This document shows positions 1 through 9,156 of a DNA stretch of 37,987 nt, piece by piece. The DNA is from DATGKK01 sp035294725 (lineage in GTDB: Bacteria; Actinomycetota; Acidimicrobiia; Acidimicrobiales; Bog-793). The notes under the pieces were generated by a model that was not told the origin of the DNA, did no database searches, and saw nothing but the letters and a program-made list of their open reading frames with translations. Position 1 is the stretch's first letter. Every line of letters starts with the position of its first letter. The stretch is taken from contig DATGKK010000122.1 in NCBI GenBank assembly GCA_035294725.1, positions 1-37,987 on the forward strand, written 5' to 3'. Both the position numbers and the translations under genes were made by a program.

Positions 1-278
1 ATCTGCTCGGAGGTGAGCTTCGTGAGGTCGACCCCCTCGAAGAGGACCGTGCCCCCGGTCGGCTTCGGCAGCTGGAGGATGGCGCGTCCGGTGGTCGACT
101 TGCCGCAGCCGGACTCGCCGACGATGCCGAGCGTCTCGCCCGGGTAGACGTCGAGGCTCACGTCCGAGACGGCGTGGACCTTCTTGCCCCGAGGTGCGGG
201 GAACTCGACGAGGAGGTTCTCGACGCGGATGAGCGCTTCCTGCGGGTCGCGCAGATGGGCAGTGCCGCTACCGGCCAA
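1..278 (-). CDS. Oligopeptide ABC transporter ATP-binding protein, OppF-like (N-terminal part only)
   Basis: Second ATPase of the peptide-type ABC importer, cut by the window edge, so only about 92 N-terminal residues are visible. The frame reads an ABC beta-sheet start (ALIRVENLLVEF), then a Walker A motif GESGCGKST followed by TTGRAI, which is typical of OppF/DppF rather than OppD. The start is uncertain: no ATG lies near the end of the preceding ATPase gene. A TTG at 278, two bases past that gene's stop codon, is the best in-frame choice, and the first recognisable family residues follow 15-20 codons later. It should pair with the OppD-like subunit to drive uptake at the cytoplasmic face of the membrane. 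The ATPase assignment is firm; the substrate is unknown. Confidence 0.85.
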   Translation of the reverse strand, partial: MAGSGTAHLRDPQEALIRVENLLVEFPAPRGKKVHAVSDVSLDVYPGETLGIVGESGCGKSTTGRAILQLPKPTGGTVLFEGVDLTKLTSEQ

Positions 279-279
279 C

Positions 280-1362
280 TCAGACCACCCCCACGGCCGC
301 GGGAACCCCGGCGGCCTGGTTCTCTTGAAGGGCTCGGGCACTCTCGGGAGACCCGACTGGATACCAGCAGGCGTACCAGTGGCGGGGCGAGTCGGCCAGC
401 ACGAGCGGCGGCTCGGCCTCCCGGCACTTCGGCTGGACGTAGGGACAACGTGGGGCGAAGCGGCAGCCCGGAGGAAGGTCGGCGGGGTTCGGCGGGCTCC
501 CGGGGATCGTGTGAAGGCGGGTGTGGCTCTCGTTCGACAGGCGTGGCGCCGACTTGAGGAGGGCCTCGGTGTAGGGCATCCGCATGTCACGGAACAGCGT
601 GGTCGTGGGAGCGCGCTCCACGACCTGCCCGGCGTACATGACGATCACCTCGTCGGAGCGTCCGGTGACGACGCCGAGGTCGTGGGTGACGATGATCACC
701 GACATGAACCGCTCCTGCTGGAGGCGGTTGAGGAGGTCGAGGATCTGCGAGGAGACCGTCACGTCGAGGCCGGTCGTGGGCTCGTCGGCGAGGAGGAGCT
801 TCGGTCCGCAGGCGATGGCGCACGCGATGACGATCCGCTGGCACATGCCGCCCGAGAACTGGTGGGGGTACCAGCGCATGCGGCTCTCAGGCTCGGGGAT
901 CCCGACCGAGCGCAGCAGGGTCACCGCCGTCTCGTTCGCGTCCTGCCGGCTCATCCCGAGGTGGTAGCGGAGCGACTCGGTGATCTGGCGCCCGATGCGC
1001 ACGACCGGGTTGAGCGAGGTCATCGGGTCCTGGAAGACCATCGAGATCTGCGCCCCCCACAGCCCGCGCAGCTCGCTCGGCGGGGCCGAGCTGAGCTCAA
1101 CGTCGCCGAAACGCACCCGGCCCTCGCGGATCACGTTGCTCGGCGGGAGCAGGCCCATGATCGAGCGGGAGAGGACCGTCTTGCCCGATCCGGACTCGCC
1201 CACGATGGCGAGCGTCCGCCCGCGCTCGAGGTCGAACGAGACCCCATCGACCGACTTCACGATGCCGTGGGCCGTCTTGAAGTAGGTCTTCAGGCCCTCG
1301 ACTTCGAGCAGCGGCCGATCGTCGAGGTCGTCGATCTCCCGGATGTGGCGCTTGCGGCTCAC
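280..1362 (-). CDS. Oligopeptide/dipeptide ABC transporter ATP-binding protein, OppD-like
   Basis: ATP-hydrolysing subunit of a peptide/opine/nickel-family importer, 360 residues. Visible motifs: Walker A GESGSGKT at 55-62, signature FSGGM at 169-173, Walker B LLLADEP at 189-195, H-loop His227. The C-terminal oligo_HPY-type region has Cys300, Cys306 and Cys313 in a GCRFAPRCPY context. In this family (established) such cysteines can hold an iron-sulfur cluster. The GTG start overlaps the permease stop by four bases (GTGA), so translation is probably coupled. Met replacing Gln in the signature motif is usual for OppD. Its partners are the two permeases upstream and the OppF-like ATPase downstream. 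Confidence 0.95.
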   Translation of the reverse strand: MSRKRHIREIDDLDDRPLLEVEGLKTYFKTAHGIVKSVDGVSFDLERGRTLAIVGESGSGKTVLSRSIMGLLPPSNVIREGRVRFGDVELSSAPPSELRGLWGAQISMVFQDPMTSLNPVVRIGRQITESLRYHLGMSRQDANETAVTLLRSVGIPEPESRMRWYPHQFSGGMCQRIVIACAIACGPKLLLADEPTTGLDVTVSSQILDLLNRLQQERFMSVIIVTHDLGVVTGRSDEVIVMYAGQVVERAPTTTLFRDMRMPYTEALLKSAPRLSNESHTRLHTIPGSPPNPADLPPGCRFAPRCPYVQPKCREAEPPLVLADSPRHWYACWYPVGSPESARALQENQAAGVPAAVGVV

Positions 1363-2366
1363 AGCACGGCCTCCCGGACGTCGAGGAGGGACCTGAGGCG
1401 GTCCCCGATGAAGTTGATGGCAAGGATGAAGGTGAACATCGCGATCGCGGGCGCGAACAGAAGGCTCGTGTAGGTCGGCATCGTGTCCGATCCGAGGGCG
1501 ATCATGTTGCCCCACGTTGGCGTGGGCGCTCGCACCGACTGCCCGAGGAACGAGAGGGCGCCTTCGCCCACGATGGCGAGCGCCACCCCGACGAGGCCGT
1601 AGGTGATCGCAGCGGGCACGACGTCGGGCAGCAGGATCCGCCAGAGGATGCGGGAGCGCTTGCACCCGAGGGCCTGCGCCGCGAGCACGTACTCGCGCTG
1701 GCTGTACTCGATCGTGGCCGATCGGACGACGCGGTAGAGGAGGGGCCAGGCGACGATGGCGATGATCATGACGATGTCGAACAGGCTCCGGCCCACGTAC
1801 GAGACGATGAGCAGCCCGAGCACGAGCGAGGGGAAGGAGAGAAAGACGTTCGAGACGACCGCCATGAGGTCGTCGAACCAGCCTCGGAAGTAGCCGGCGA
1901 CGATGCCGAGCGTGCCTCCCACGATCTGCGAGAGGGCGATCGAGGCGAAGCCGACGATGAGCGAGACGCGAGCGCCGAAGATCAGCCGGGAGAAGACGTC
2001 GAAGCCCGACGGATCGCACCCGAGCAGGTGGGCGGAGCTCGGGGCGGCGTTCGCGAAGCAGTCGGGGTAGAGCTGGGTCGGGCTGTCGAGCGGGAGCAGG
2101 TTGGCGAAGATGGCGAGCAGGATCCAGGCCACGACGTACCCGACGGCGACCCAAAAGCCCCATCCGAGGCCTCGGTACCACTTCCGCCCGCTCAGCGCTG
2201 GCGAGACGGCCTGGCGCAGGGTGGGGTCGGCGGCGAGCTCGGCGGCAACGGTCCCGCCGAGCTGGGCGCCGACGAGCTCGGGTGCGTCGGCCCTGCCCAG
2301 ATCGGTGAGGCCGAGGAGGTCCTGCTCGGTCCTCTCGGCGACGTCGGAGTCAAACGGTTCTGGCAC
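1359..2366 (-). CDS. Peptide-type ABC transporter permease, OppC-like
   Basis: Inner-membrane permease, 335 residues. A roughly 60-residue cytoplasmic N-terminal extension precedes the first membrane helix (about 70-90). The OppC/DppC hallmark follows, GCDPSGFDVFSRLIFGARVS at about 117-136. The EAA coupling loop that docks on the ATPase lies at about 224-251 (EYVLAAQALG...RILLPDVVP). I chose the GTG at 2366, which overlaps the end of the OppB-like gene by 17 bases and has GAGGGTG upstream. The frame also stays open further upstream inside oppB, with no better start. A role in peptide or opine import is inferred from the family and operon; the sequence does not show the substrate. Confidence 0.93.
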   Translation of the reverse strand: MPEPFDSDVAERTEQDLLGLTDLGRADAPELVGAQLGGTVAAELAADPTLRQAVSPALSGRKWYRGLGWGFWVAVGYVVAWILLAIFANLLPLDSPTQLYPDCFANAAPSSAHLLGCDPSGFDVFSRLIFGARVSLIVGFASIALSQIVGGTLGIVAGYFRGWFDDLMAVVSNVFLSFPSLVLGLLIVSYVGRSLFDIVMIIAIVAWPLLYRVVRSATIEYSQREYVLAAQALGCKRSRILWRILLPDVVPAAITYGLVGVALAIVGEGALSFLGQSVRAPTPTWGNMIALGSDTMPTYTSLLFAPAIAMFTFILAINFIGDRLRSLLDVREAVL

Positions 2367-3306
2367 GGCGCACCCTCGGGTCGATGACGGCGTACAAGGC
2401 GTCGATGAGCCTGTTGATGACAATGAACGCGACCGCCACGATGATCGTGATGATCTGGATGGTGGGCAGGTCCGCCTTCGCCACGGCGATGTTCAGCTGG
2501 TAGCCGAGGCCCGGCAGGAAGAAGACGTTCTCCGCGATCACCGCCCCGACGATGAGGCTCCCGACCTGGATGCCTCCGACGGTGAGGAGCGTGAACGTGG
2601 ACGGCCTGAGCGCGTGCCGGAGCAGGATCCGCCAGGTGGTGAGACCCTTCGCCCGTGCCATCACGATGAAGTCCTCCTCGAGGGTCGCGATCATGTCGGC
2701 CCTCAGCAGCCGCTGGTAGACGGCGATCGAGGGGATCGCGATCGTGATGGCGGGGAGGAACATCACGTCCAGGTTCGAGATGGGGTGGCTCCAGAACGAC
2801 GGCAGGTTCGCTCCGGCGCCGGGGAAGGCCGAGACCTTCACCGTGAAGACGTAGCGCAGCAGCGGTCCGAGGATGAAGACCGGGAGGGACAGGGCGGCGA
2901 AGCTCGCCGTCGTCGAGAGCCGGTCGAAGATGCGGTTCGGGCGGAGCGAGCTCCACATCGCGAGCGGGAGCGAGACCACGACCGCCATGATCTGGCTCAA
3001 GATCACAAGCTCGAGGGTGACCGGGTAGGAGCGGGCGAGGAGCGTCGTGATCGGCTGGGTCGGGTCAGCCGAGTACCCGAGCGTGCCCGAGAACAGGTTC
3101 GAGAGCCAATGGAAGTAGCGGGCGAAGAACGGGTGGTCGAGATAGAGCACCTTCGTCTCGTAGGCGAGGCACTTCGTCCCCGAGAACCCGCACGTCAGGG
3201 CGGCCTCGTTGCCCGGCATCTTCGAACTGAAAAAGTACGTGAGCAGCGTGAGCAGGAACAGCGTGATGAGGACTTCCACCACGCGACGGACCACCAGCTT
3301 TGCCAA
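2350..3306 (-). CDS. Peptide-type ABC transporter permease, OppB-like
   Basis: Inner-membrane permease, 318 residues. It starts with the characteristic short cytoplasmic segment and first helix (residues 9-26), then a long extracytoplasmic loop with two cysteines (39 and 46). Further helices begin at about 97, and the EAA loop at 211-240 reads EDFIVMARAKGLTTWRILLR. TTG is the likely start, with a strong ribosome site (AAGGGGG) eight bases upstream. It lies 62 bases downstream of the substrate-binding protein gene and overlaps the OppC-like gene by 17 bases, so all five genes look like one transcript. The loop cysteines could form a disulfide; this is only a guess. Confidence 0.93.
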   Translation of the reverse strand: MAKLVVRRVVEVLITLFLLTLLTYFFSSKMPGNEAALTCGFSGTKCLAYETKVLYLDHPFFARYFHWLSNLFSGTLGYSADPTQPITTLLARSYPVTLELVILSQIMAVVVSLPLAMWSSLRPNRIFDRLSTTASFAALSLPVFILGPLLRYVFTVKVSAFPGAGANLPSFWSHPISNLDVMFLPAITIAIPSIAVYQRLLRADMIATLEEDFIVMARAKGLTTWRILLRHALRPSTFTLLTVGGIQVGSLIVGAVIAENVFFLPGLGYQLNIAVAKADLPTIQIITIIVAVAFIVINRLIDALYAVIDPRVRRARTV

Positions 3307-3368
3307 CTTCTAGCCCCCTTCTGGCCTACGAATGCTACCCGCTGAGCACGGTCGGTGCATGAGCCGGC

Positions 3369-5075
3369 TCAGCTGACCCAGATCTCCGTCGGCCAGATGA
3401 TCCCCGAGAGCATGGTGAGCCCCCGGCCCCCCGTCGGCGTCGTCGGGTTGTTCCAGTTCTGGATGCTCTTCTGGGCGGCGATGTACCAGACGTCGCGGTT
3501 CGTGTAGATGTAGGGCAGGTCGACCGCGAACCGGTGGGCGATCTTCTCGTACTCCGCCGCGCGAACCGAGGGGTCTCCGGACTGGCGCGCCGTGTCGAGC
3601 GCCTTTTGGATGATCGGGTCGTAGTTGCGGGCGAAGTTGATCGGGCCCGACGTCGTCGCCCAGAAGATGTAGTTGAGGTCGGGGTTCACGTTCGCGAACT
3701 GGCGCCAGCTGAACATCTGGTAGCCGCCCTGGAGGGCGTCGTCGATGAGCGACGACTGCTCGACCTGGGCGATCTGCACGTTCAGCCCGAATGCCTGCCA
3801 CATGGCCCGCATGTAGCTGGCGTCGGCCTGCGACTGGGTCGTGTTGGTGGTCGTGTAGGTGATCGTCGGCTGCTTGCCGCCGTAACGGCTCAGGAAGGCC
3901 TTGAAGTACGACTTCGCCTTCGCGAGGTCGTACTGGGGGTAGCCCGTGTCGGAGTGGAACGGGCTCGGGGCCGGGAAGGGCCCGTTCGTCGGGGTCGTGA
4001 TGTTCTTGCCGAGGTCCCGGCAGACCGCCGCTTGGTTCGTCCCGTAGGCGAGCGCCTTGCGAAGGTCGATGTCGGACATGATCTTGTCGGCGACGTTGAT
4101 CATGATGAAGTCGATGTCGGGCTCACCGACCGAGAGCGAGTTGTCGCCGAGGCTCGCGAGGCTGGAGTTGGCGATGACCTGCTGGATGATCGGGTCGTAG
4201 TCGGTGTGCATGATCTGGATCTCGCCGGACTCGAGAGCGGAGTAGCGCGTATCGACGTCGGGGATCGGCTTGTAGGTCCAGCTGTCGACGTATGGCAGCC
4301 GGTTGCCGTAGCGGTCCTTGCGCCAGTAGTGGCGGTTCTTCGTGAGGCTGAAGTGCGAGCCGGGGACCCACTGCTGGAACACGAAGGGGCCGGTGCCGAC
4401 CGGGTGGGTGTTGAAGTAGGCCTCACCCTTGGACTGGTAGGCGGTCGGGGAGAAGACGTAGGCCATCTGCCCGCCGATGTAGCCGGCCAGCCAGTACTCG
4501 AAGGGGACCCAGGGCTGCTCCATGTTCAGCGTCACCGAGAGGGGCCCGGGCCCGGGCGTGACCGCCTTGTTCGGGTTCTTCACGTCCATGTAGTTCGTGA
4601 AGGCGAAGTTCGTGAGCGCCGAGATGAGGAACTCGCGCATGCAGAACAGCAGGGCCTGCTGGTCGAGCGGGGTGCCGTCGTGGAAGACGATGTTCGGCCG
4701 GAGAGTGATGACCCACTTGGTGTAGTCGCTGTTGGGGGTGATCGACTCTGCGAGGTACGGCTGGACGTTGCCGTTGAAGTCGACGATGGCGAGGGGGTCG
4801 TAGACGGCGCGGGCGTAGAGCACCCCGGTCGAGTCGAAGTGGGCGTAGGTCGGGTCGATGCCCGCCTCCTCGGCCTCGGTGCCGAAGGTGACGGAGCCGC
4901 CGAGCTTCGGCTTGCCGACCCCGACGCCGACGTGCTCGGCGACGTTCTTCTTCAGCGTCGGCGGCGGGCTCGTGCTCCCGTTCCCGCCGCAGGCGTCGAG
5001 GAGCACGGCGCTCGCGCCGGCGGCGCCCAGCGCTGCCGTGCCCTTCAAGAACGTACGACGGTCGATCTCGGACAC
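3369..5075 (-). CDS. ABC transporter substrate-binding lipoprotein, family 5 (OppA/DppA-like), Tat-type signal
   Basis: Extracytoplasmic binding protein of the importer, 568 residues, the normal size for SBP_bac_5. The N-terminus carries a twin-arginine-like signal (RRTFLKG at 6-12), a hydrophobic stretch and a lipobox LLDAC, with Cys29 as the predicted lipidated residue. The mature part has the family features: an early FGTEAEEAGIDP segment, NGNVQPYLAES, a WVITLRPNIVFHDGTPL block, and the GTGPFVFQQW motif. The GTG start is supported by GGGGGAGGAAG immediately upstream. First gene of a minus-strand operon. A TAATAT box lies 31-36 bases before the start. Peptides are the family's usual ligand, but nickel, opines or sugars cannot be excluded. 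Confidence 0.93.
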   Translation of the reverse strand: MSEIDRRTFLKGTAALGAAGASAVLLDACGGNGSTSPPPTLKKNVAEHVGVGVGKPKLGGSVTFGTEAEEAGIDPTYAHFDSTGVLYARAVYDPLAIVDFNGNVQPYLAESITPNSDYTKWVITLRPNIVFHDGTPLDQQALLFCMREFLISALTNFAFTNYMDVKNPNKAVTPGPGPLSVTLNMEQPWVPFEYWLAGYIGGQMAYVFSPTAYQSKGEAYFNTHPVGTGPFVFQQWVPGSHFSLTKNRHYWRKDRYGNRLPYVDSWTYKPIPDVDTRYSALESGEIQIMHTDYDPIIQQVIANSSLASLGDNSLSVGEPDIDFIMINVADKIMSDIDLRKALAYGTNQAAVCRDLGKNITTPTNGPFPAPSPFHSDTGYPQYDLAKAKSYFKAFLSRYGGKQPTITYTTTNTTQSQADASYMRAMWQAFGLNVQIAQVEQSSLIDDALQGGYQMFSWRQFANVNPDLNYIFWATTSGPINFARNYDPIIQKALDTARQSGDPSVRAAEYEKIAHRFAVDLPYIYTNRDVWYIAAQKSIQNWNNPTTPTGGRGLTMLSGIIWPTEIWVS

Positions 5076-5105
5076 TGCTTCCTCCCCCTGGAAAGTGTGA
5101 CGGGC

Positions 5106-5111
5106 ATATTA
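5106..5111 (-). promoter_or_regulatory. Candidate -10 box for the ABC importer operon
   Basis: On the minus strand the hexamer reads TAATAT, one of the most AT-rich spots in a GC-rich gap. It lies about 30 bases before the GTG of the binding-protein gene, leaving room for a short leader that contains the GGAGG ribosome site. No convincing -35 hexamer lies 16-18 bases further up. The 161-bp gap to the divergent mannosyltransferase gene holds nothing else I recognise. Confidence 0.45.
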
Positions 5112-5236
5112 CGCGCTCTCAGTGGCCGGCTGGTGCATGCCGTGGCGGGCCTGGCCAAGCTCCAGGTCGCGATGGCAGAGGGTGGACCGGGCCACGGGCA
5201 GAGGGGCGGCTCGACTACCTTGCCACGATCGACCGC

Positions 5237-6406
5237 GTGCTCACCTTGACGAGCTCCTCGTCATTCCGTCGCGAGGAGGCTCCACTCGGCGCCTCCGCGC
5301 GGGCCGCAGTGCTCCCGTACCTGGTTGGCCGGGCGCTCACCATCGGTGCGCTCCTGCTGGCCCGCTTCCTCGCCAGCACCCTGCACGTGACCCGCGCCGC
5401 CGGGGCGAAGGCGATCGGGACGGCGGGGGCCGGTCTCGTCTCCTGGGACGCAGCCTGGTACCGGCGCATCGCCGAGGTCGGCTACGGGGGCACGAGCCCG
5501 AGCGCGGTTCGGTTCTTCCCCCTCTATCCGCTCCTCGGGCATGCACTCTCGCTCCTGCCGGGCGTCTCCGTCGGCGCCGCCCTCCTTGTCATCACGAACG
5601 TCTCCGGCTTCGTCGCGCTCGTCCTTCTCCACCAGTTGGTGGTGCGCGAGCAGCTCCCCGAGGGCTCCGCCGATCGCTCCCTCTGGGTGCTCTCGCTGTG
5701 GCCGGCTGCGTTCGTGCTCACGATGGGCTACGCGGAGGCGCTCTTCCTCGTGTTGTCGATCGCGGCCTTCCTCGCCTGGCGGAGCGGCAACTGGTGGTGG
5801 GGAGTCCTGCCGGCGTACCTGGCCGGGGCCACGCGACCAGTGGGGATCCTCCTCGCCGTGCCGGCGTTCGTGGAGTGCGTGCGCTGGTGGCGCTCGGGCT
5901 CACGCCGCTCGGCGCCCGAGGTCGGCGCCCGCGCGTGCTCGATCCTCGCCGGCCCGGCCGGGGCGGCGACGTACCTCGCCTGGACGGCGAGCACCGGCCA
6001 CGGTTTCCTCGCCCCGCTTACCGAGCAGCTCTCGGGACGGCGCCGGGGAGGGTTGAGCGACCCGTTCACTACCCTCGCCCACGACGCCTCGGACTTCCTC
6101 CACGGCCATCACCTCGGGACCGCGCTCCACGCGCCATTCGTCCTCGCCTTCGCCGCGCTCGCCGTCTACCTGCTCCTCCGGCTCCCGGCCGCCTACGGCT
6201 GGTACGCCGTTGCGACCGTGCTGGTAGGGATCACGGCCCACAACCTCGACAGCTTCGAGCGTTACGGGCTCGCCTGCTTCCCGCTCGCGGTCGGGGCGGC
6301 GTGCTGGCTGCGCCGCCCGGCCGCCACCGTCACCCTCCTTTGCGCGTCGGCCGCCGCCATGACGGTCCTCGCCCTGCTCGCCTTCCTCGGCCTCTACGTG
6401 CCCTGA
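5237..6406 (+). CDS. GT-C fold mannosyltransferase, Gpi18/PIG-V-like integral membrane protein
   Basis: Polytopic membrane protein of 389 residues, largely hydrophobic, with about nine or more helices. The first extracytoplasmic loop holds WDAAWY at 70-75 followed by a tyrosine-rich segment, then FFPLYP at 93-98. This is the pattern of PIG-V/Gpi18-related glycosyltransferases (COG5542), where the Asp is the presumed catalytic base. A later MGYAEALFLVLS segment also fits. In that family (established) the donor is a polyprenyl-phosphate sugar; the acceptor here is unknown. GTG start, no clear ribosome site; TACCTT at 5216-5221 is a possible -10. It heads a tight plus-strand run with a flavoprotein, a GT4 enzyme and an acyltransferase, which suggests synthesis of an envelope glycan or glycolipid. 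Confidence 0.75.
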   Translation: MLTLTSSSSFRREEAPLGASARAAVLPYLVGRALTIGALLLARFLASTLHVTRAAGAKAIGTAGAGLVSWDAAWYRRIAEVGYGGTSPSAVRFFPLYPLLGHALSLLPGVSVGAALLVITNVSGFVALVLLHQLVVREQLPEGSADRSLWVLSLWPAAFVLTMGYAEALFLVLSIAAFLAWRSGNWWWGVLPAYLAGATRPVGILLAVPAFVECVRWWRSGSRRSAPEVGARACSILAGPAGAATYLAWTASTGHGFLAPLTEQLSGRRRGGLSDPFTTLAHDASDFLHGHHLGTALHAPFVLAFAALAVYLLLRLPAAYGWYAVATVLVGITAHNLDSFERYGLACFPLAVGAACWLRRPAATVTLLCASAAAMTVLALLAFLGLYVP

Positions 6407-6457
6407 CCGCCGCGGTTGCAACCCTGCGACCAATGGGAGGTGGAACAATGGGGAGCC

Positions 6458-7957
6458 ATGGTGGACACCCCCGCTCAGCCCCGCGCGCCCGAGAACGTCG
6501 TCGTCATCGGCGCCGGCCCTGCAGGCCTGACCGCCGCCTACGCGCTCGGTCGGCGGGGTGGGCGGTGTGTGGTCGTGGAGGCGGACACCGTCGTCGGTGG
6601 GATCTCCCGCACCGTCGAGCGAGACGGCTGGCGCTTCGACATCGGAGGCCATCGCTTCTTCACCAAGGTGCAGGAGGTCTCCGAGCTGTGGCATGAGATC
6701 CTCGGGCCCGACGACTTCCTCGTGCGGCCGCGGCTGAGCCGCATCTACCACGACGGCAAGTTCTTCGACTACCCGATCCAGATCGGCAACGCGCTGCGAG
6801 GGCTCGGCCTCGTCGAGTCCTTCAAGTGCGGCGTCTCCTACCTGTGGGTCCGGGTGAAGCGGCCGCAGGACCTCGACACCTTCGAGGGCTGGACGGCCTC
6901 GCGGTTTGGCTGGCGGCTCTACCGGAAGTTCTTCAAGACCTACACCGAGAAGGTCTGGGGGATGCCGGCCACCGAGATCCGGGCCGACTGGGCGGCACAG
7001 CGGATCAAGAACCTCTCGTTGTGGAAGGCCGTGCTGAACGCCCTCACCCCCTGGAGGACGACGAACGTCACCTCACTCATCGAGGAGTTCGAGTACCCGA
7101 AGCTCGGTCCCGGGATGATGTGGGAGCGGGCCGCCGAGCTCGTGCGCCGGCAGGGCTCCGAGATCCGGCTCGCCACCTGGGTGACGGGCATCACGCGCGC
7201 TGAGGGCGGTGCGCTCTCGGTCGAGGTGGAGTCCGCCGACGGCAGCCGCGCCTCGTTGCCCGCCGACCACGTCATCTCGTCCATGCCCCTTGCCGAGCTC
7301 GCCCTCTCGTTCAACCCGCCGGCGCCCGAGGAGGTGCAGCAGGCGGCGAAGGGACTCCACTTCCGGGACTTTCTCACCGTCGCCCTCGTGATCCCGAAGG
7401 AGCGGGGCTTCCCGGACAACTGGATCTACGTCCACGACAAGGTGAAGCTCGGCCGCATCCAGAACTTCGGCTCCTGGTCGCCGGAGATGGTGAAAGACGG
7501 CCGGACCTGCCTCGGCCTCGAGTACTTCGTGTTCGAGGGCGACGAGCTCTGGACGATGGCCGACGAGGACCTCGTCGCCTTCGGTACGCGCGAGCTCGCC
7601 GAGATCGGCCTCGTGCGGGAGGAGGACGTCGAGGCCGGCTACGTCGTGCGGATGCCGAAGGCCTACCCCGTCTACGACGAAGGCTACGACGAGCGGGTGG
7701 AGACGATCCGCCGCTTCCTCGATGCGGAGGTGCCGAACGTCCACCCGGTCGGGCGCAACGGGATGCACCGCTACAACAACCAGGACCACTCCATGCTGAC
7801 GGCGTTGCTCACCGTCGAGAACCTCTTCGGGGAGGACTTCGACACCTGGTCGGTGAACGTCGAGGCCGAGTACCACGAGGAGCAGGTCGGGAGGAAGGGC
7901 GAGCAGCGCGAGGGCGGCACCGGCCGTGCGGCCCCCGTCGCCCCTTCCCGCACGTGA
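6458..7957 (+). CDS. FAD-dependent oxidoreductase of the UDP-galactopyranose mutase/protoporphyrinogen oxidase-like group
   Basis: Flavoprotein of about 499 residues. The N-terminal dinucleotide fold reads VVVIGAGPAGLTAAYALG (GxGxxG near 18-23). It is followed by GGISRT and FDIGGHRFFTK, the second FAD contact region seen in UGM-like and HemY-like proteins. The C-terminal NGMHRYNNQDHSM block is the FAD-binding end typical of the same group found in polysaccharide clusters. Such proteins are often annotated as protoporphyrinogen oxidase, but no haem genes are nearby, and the glycan context argues for a sugar- or lipid-linked substrate. The ATG at 6458 is chosen; an in-frame TTG at 6416 and GTG at 6461 are alternatives. 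Its stop overlaps the next start by four bases. Confidence 0.8.
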   Translation: MVDTPAQPRAPENVVVIGAGPAGLTAAYALGRRGGRCVVVEADTVVGGISRTVERDGWRFDIGGHRFFTKVQEVSELWHEILGPDDFLVRPRLSRIYHDGKFFDYPIQIGNALRGLGLVESFKCGVSYLWVRVKRPQDLDTFEGWTASRFGWRLYRKFFKTYTEKVWGMPATEIRADWAAQRIKNLSLWKAVLNALTPWRTTNVTSLIEEFEYPKLGPGMMWERAAELVRRQGSEIRLATWVTGITRAEGGALSVEVESADGSRASLPADHVISSMPLAELALSFNPPAPEEVQQAAKGLHFRDFLTVALVIPKERGFPDNWIYVHDKVKLGRIQNFGSWSPEMVKDGRTCLGLEYFVFEGDELWTMADEDLVAFGTRELAEIGLVREEDVEAGYVVRMPKAYPVYDEGYDERVETIRRFLDAEVPNVHPVGRNGMHRYNNQDHSMLTALLTVENLFGEDFDTWSVNVEAEYHEEQVGRKGEQREGGTGRAAPVAPSRT

Positions 7958-9156
7958 ACCCCTCGGTCCAGCTTGCCGATCTGGCGGAGCGGGCCGGGCT
8001 GCGCAGGGTTGCCATCGTCGCCTGGCGGGAGCTCGGCGACCCCGAAGCCGGGGGTTCCGAGCTGCACGCGCACGAGGTGGCCCGGCGCTGGGCGGCCGCC
8101 GGCATCGAGGTCGTGGTCCGGACCTCCCAGGTCCCGGGAGAGCCGGTCCGCCTGGAGCGCGACGGCTATGTGGCGATCCGGCGCTCAGGCAGGTACCAGG
8201 TCTTCGGCACTGCCGCCTCCGACATCCTGCGCGGCCGGCTCGGCCGCCTCGACGGGCTGGTCGAGGTGTGGAACGGGATGCCCTTTTTCAGCCCGCTGTG
8301 GGCGAGTGTCGGCCACCTGCCCCGGGTCGTGTGGCTGCATCATGTGCACGCAGAGATGTGGCAGATGGTCCTCCCGCCCCGCCTTGCCGCCCTCGGGTCC
8401 GCCGTCGAGTCCCGGGTCGCGCCGCCGCTCTACCGCCGGACGCTCGTGGTGACCCTCTCGAAGTCGTCGCGGGCCGAGATCGTCGGGATGCTTGGCATGC
8501 GCCCTGAGCTCGTGAGAGTCGTGCCGCCCGGGGTCGACCCCCGCTACCGGCCGGGCGGGCGGCGCAGCGAGCGCCCTCTCGTCGTCGCAGTCGGGCGCCT
8601 CGTGCCGGTGAAGCGCTTCGACCGCCTCATCCACGTCATGGCCGAGCTGCACGAGCAGTGGCCGGACGCCCACTGCGTCATCGTCGGGGAGGGCGCCGAG
8701 CGCGAGGCGCTCGAGGCGCTCCGGGCTGAGCTCAAGGCGGAGTCCTTCGTGTACCTTCCCGGACGGGTGAGCGACGAGGAGCTCGTCGGCCTCTACCGGC
8801 GCGCGTGGGTGCTCGCCTCAACCTCGGTGCGAGAGGGGTGGGGCATGACGGTGAGCGAGGCAGCTGCCTGCGGCACTCCCGCTGTGGTGAGCCGGATCGC
8901 CGGCCACAGCGACGTGGTCGCCGACGGCGAGACGGGCTACCTGGTCTCGAGCCGCGCGGAGATGGTGACCCGGCTCGGGGAGCTCGTGGGCGACGACGCC
9001 CTGCGCGACCGGCTCGGCAAGCAGGCACTTGACCGCGCGAGCGAGCTCACCTGGGAGGCCACTGCGCTCGGGACGCTCGAGGCGCTGGCCGACGCCGCCA
9101 CACGGTCGAGCCGTGCCCTTTCTACGAGGCTGCGATGGGCGGGACGCCGGACCTGA
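7954..9156 (+). CDS. Glycosyltransferase family 4 (GT-B fold)
   Basis: Cytosolic or membrane-associated retaining glycosyltransferase, 400 residues. The N-terminal domain has the glycine-rich acceptor-side loop (ELGDPEAGGSELHAHE). The C-terminal donor domain starts near VVAVGRLVPVKRFDRLI, continues with IVGEGAEREAL, and has the signature SVREGWGMTVSEAAACGTP, where the E-x7-E-type pair contacts the nucleotide sugar. GDP-mannose and UDP-sugars are common donors; the sequence does not decide between them. GTG start overlapping the flavoprotein stop (GTGA), and the 3' end overlaps the acyltransferase start by 22 bases, so the three proteins are probably made together. Likely transfers a sugar onto a lipid or glycan intermediate that the membrane enzymes of this cluster act on later. 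Confidence 0.9.
   Translation: MNPSVQLADLAERAGLRRVAIVAWRELGDPEAGGSELHAHEVARRWAAAGIEVVVRTSQVPGEPVRLERDGYVAIRRSGRYQVFGTAASDILRGRLGRLDGLVEVWNGMPFFSPLWASVGHLPRVVWLHHVHAEMWQMVLPPRLAALGSAVESRVAPPLYRRTLVVTLSKSSRAEIVGMLGMRPELVRVVPPGVDPRYRPGGRRSERPLVVAVGRLVPVKRFDRLIHVMAELHEQWPDAHCVIVGEGAEREALEALRAELKAESFVYLPGRVSDEELVGLYRRAWVLASTSVREGWGMTVSEAAACGTPAVVSRIAGHSDVVADGETGYLVSSRAEMVTRLGELVGDDALRDRLGKQALDRASELTWEATALGTLEALADAATRSSRALSTRLRWAGRRT

Noticed and set aside
184..5249. Long plus-strand frames opposite the ABC importer genes
   Set aside because: Mirror-image frames of GC-rich codons on the coding strand; compositions rich in Arg, Asp and Val with no motifs, while the minus-strand genes have full ABC family signatures.
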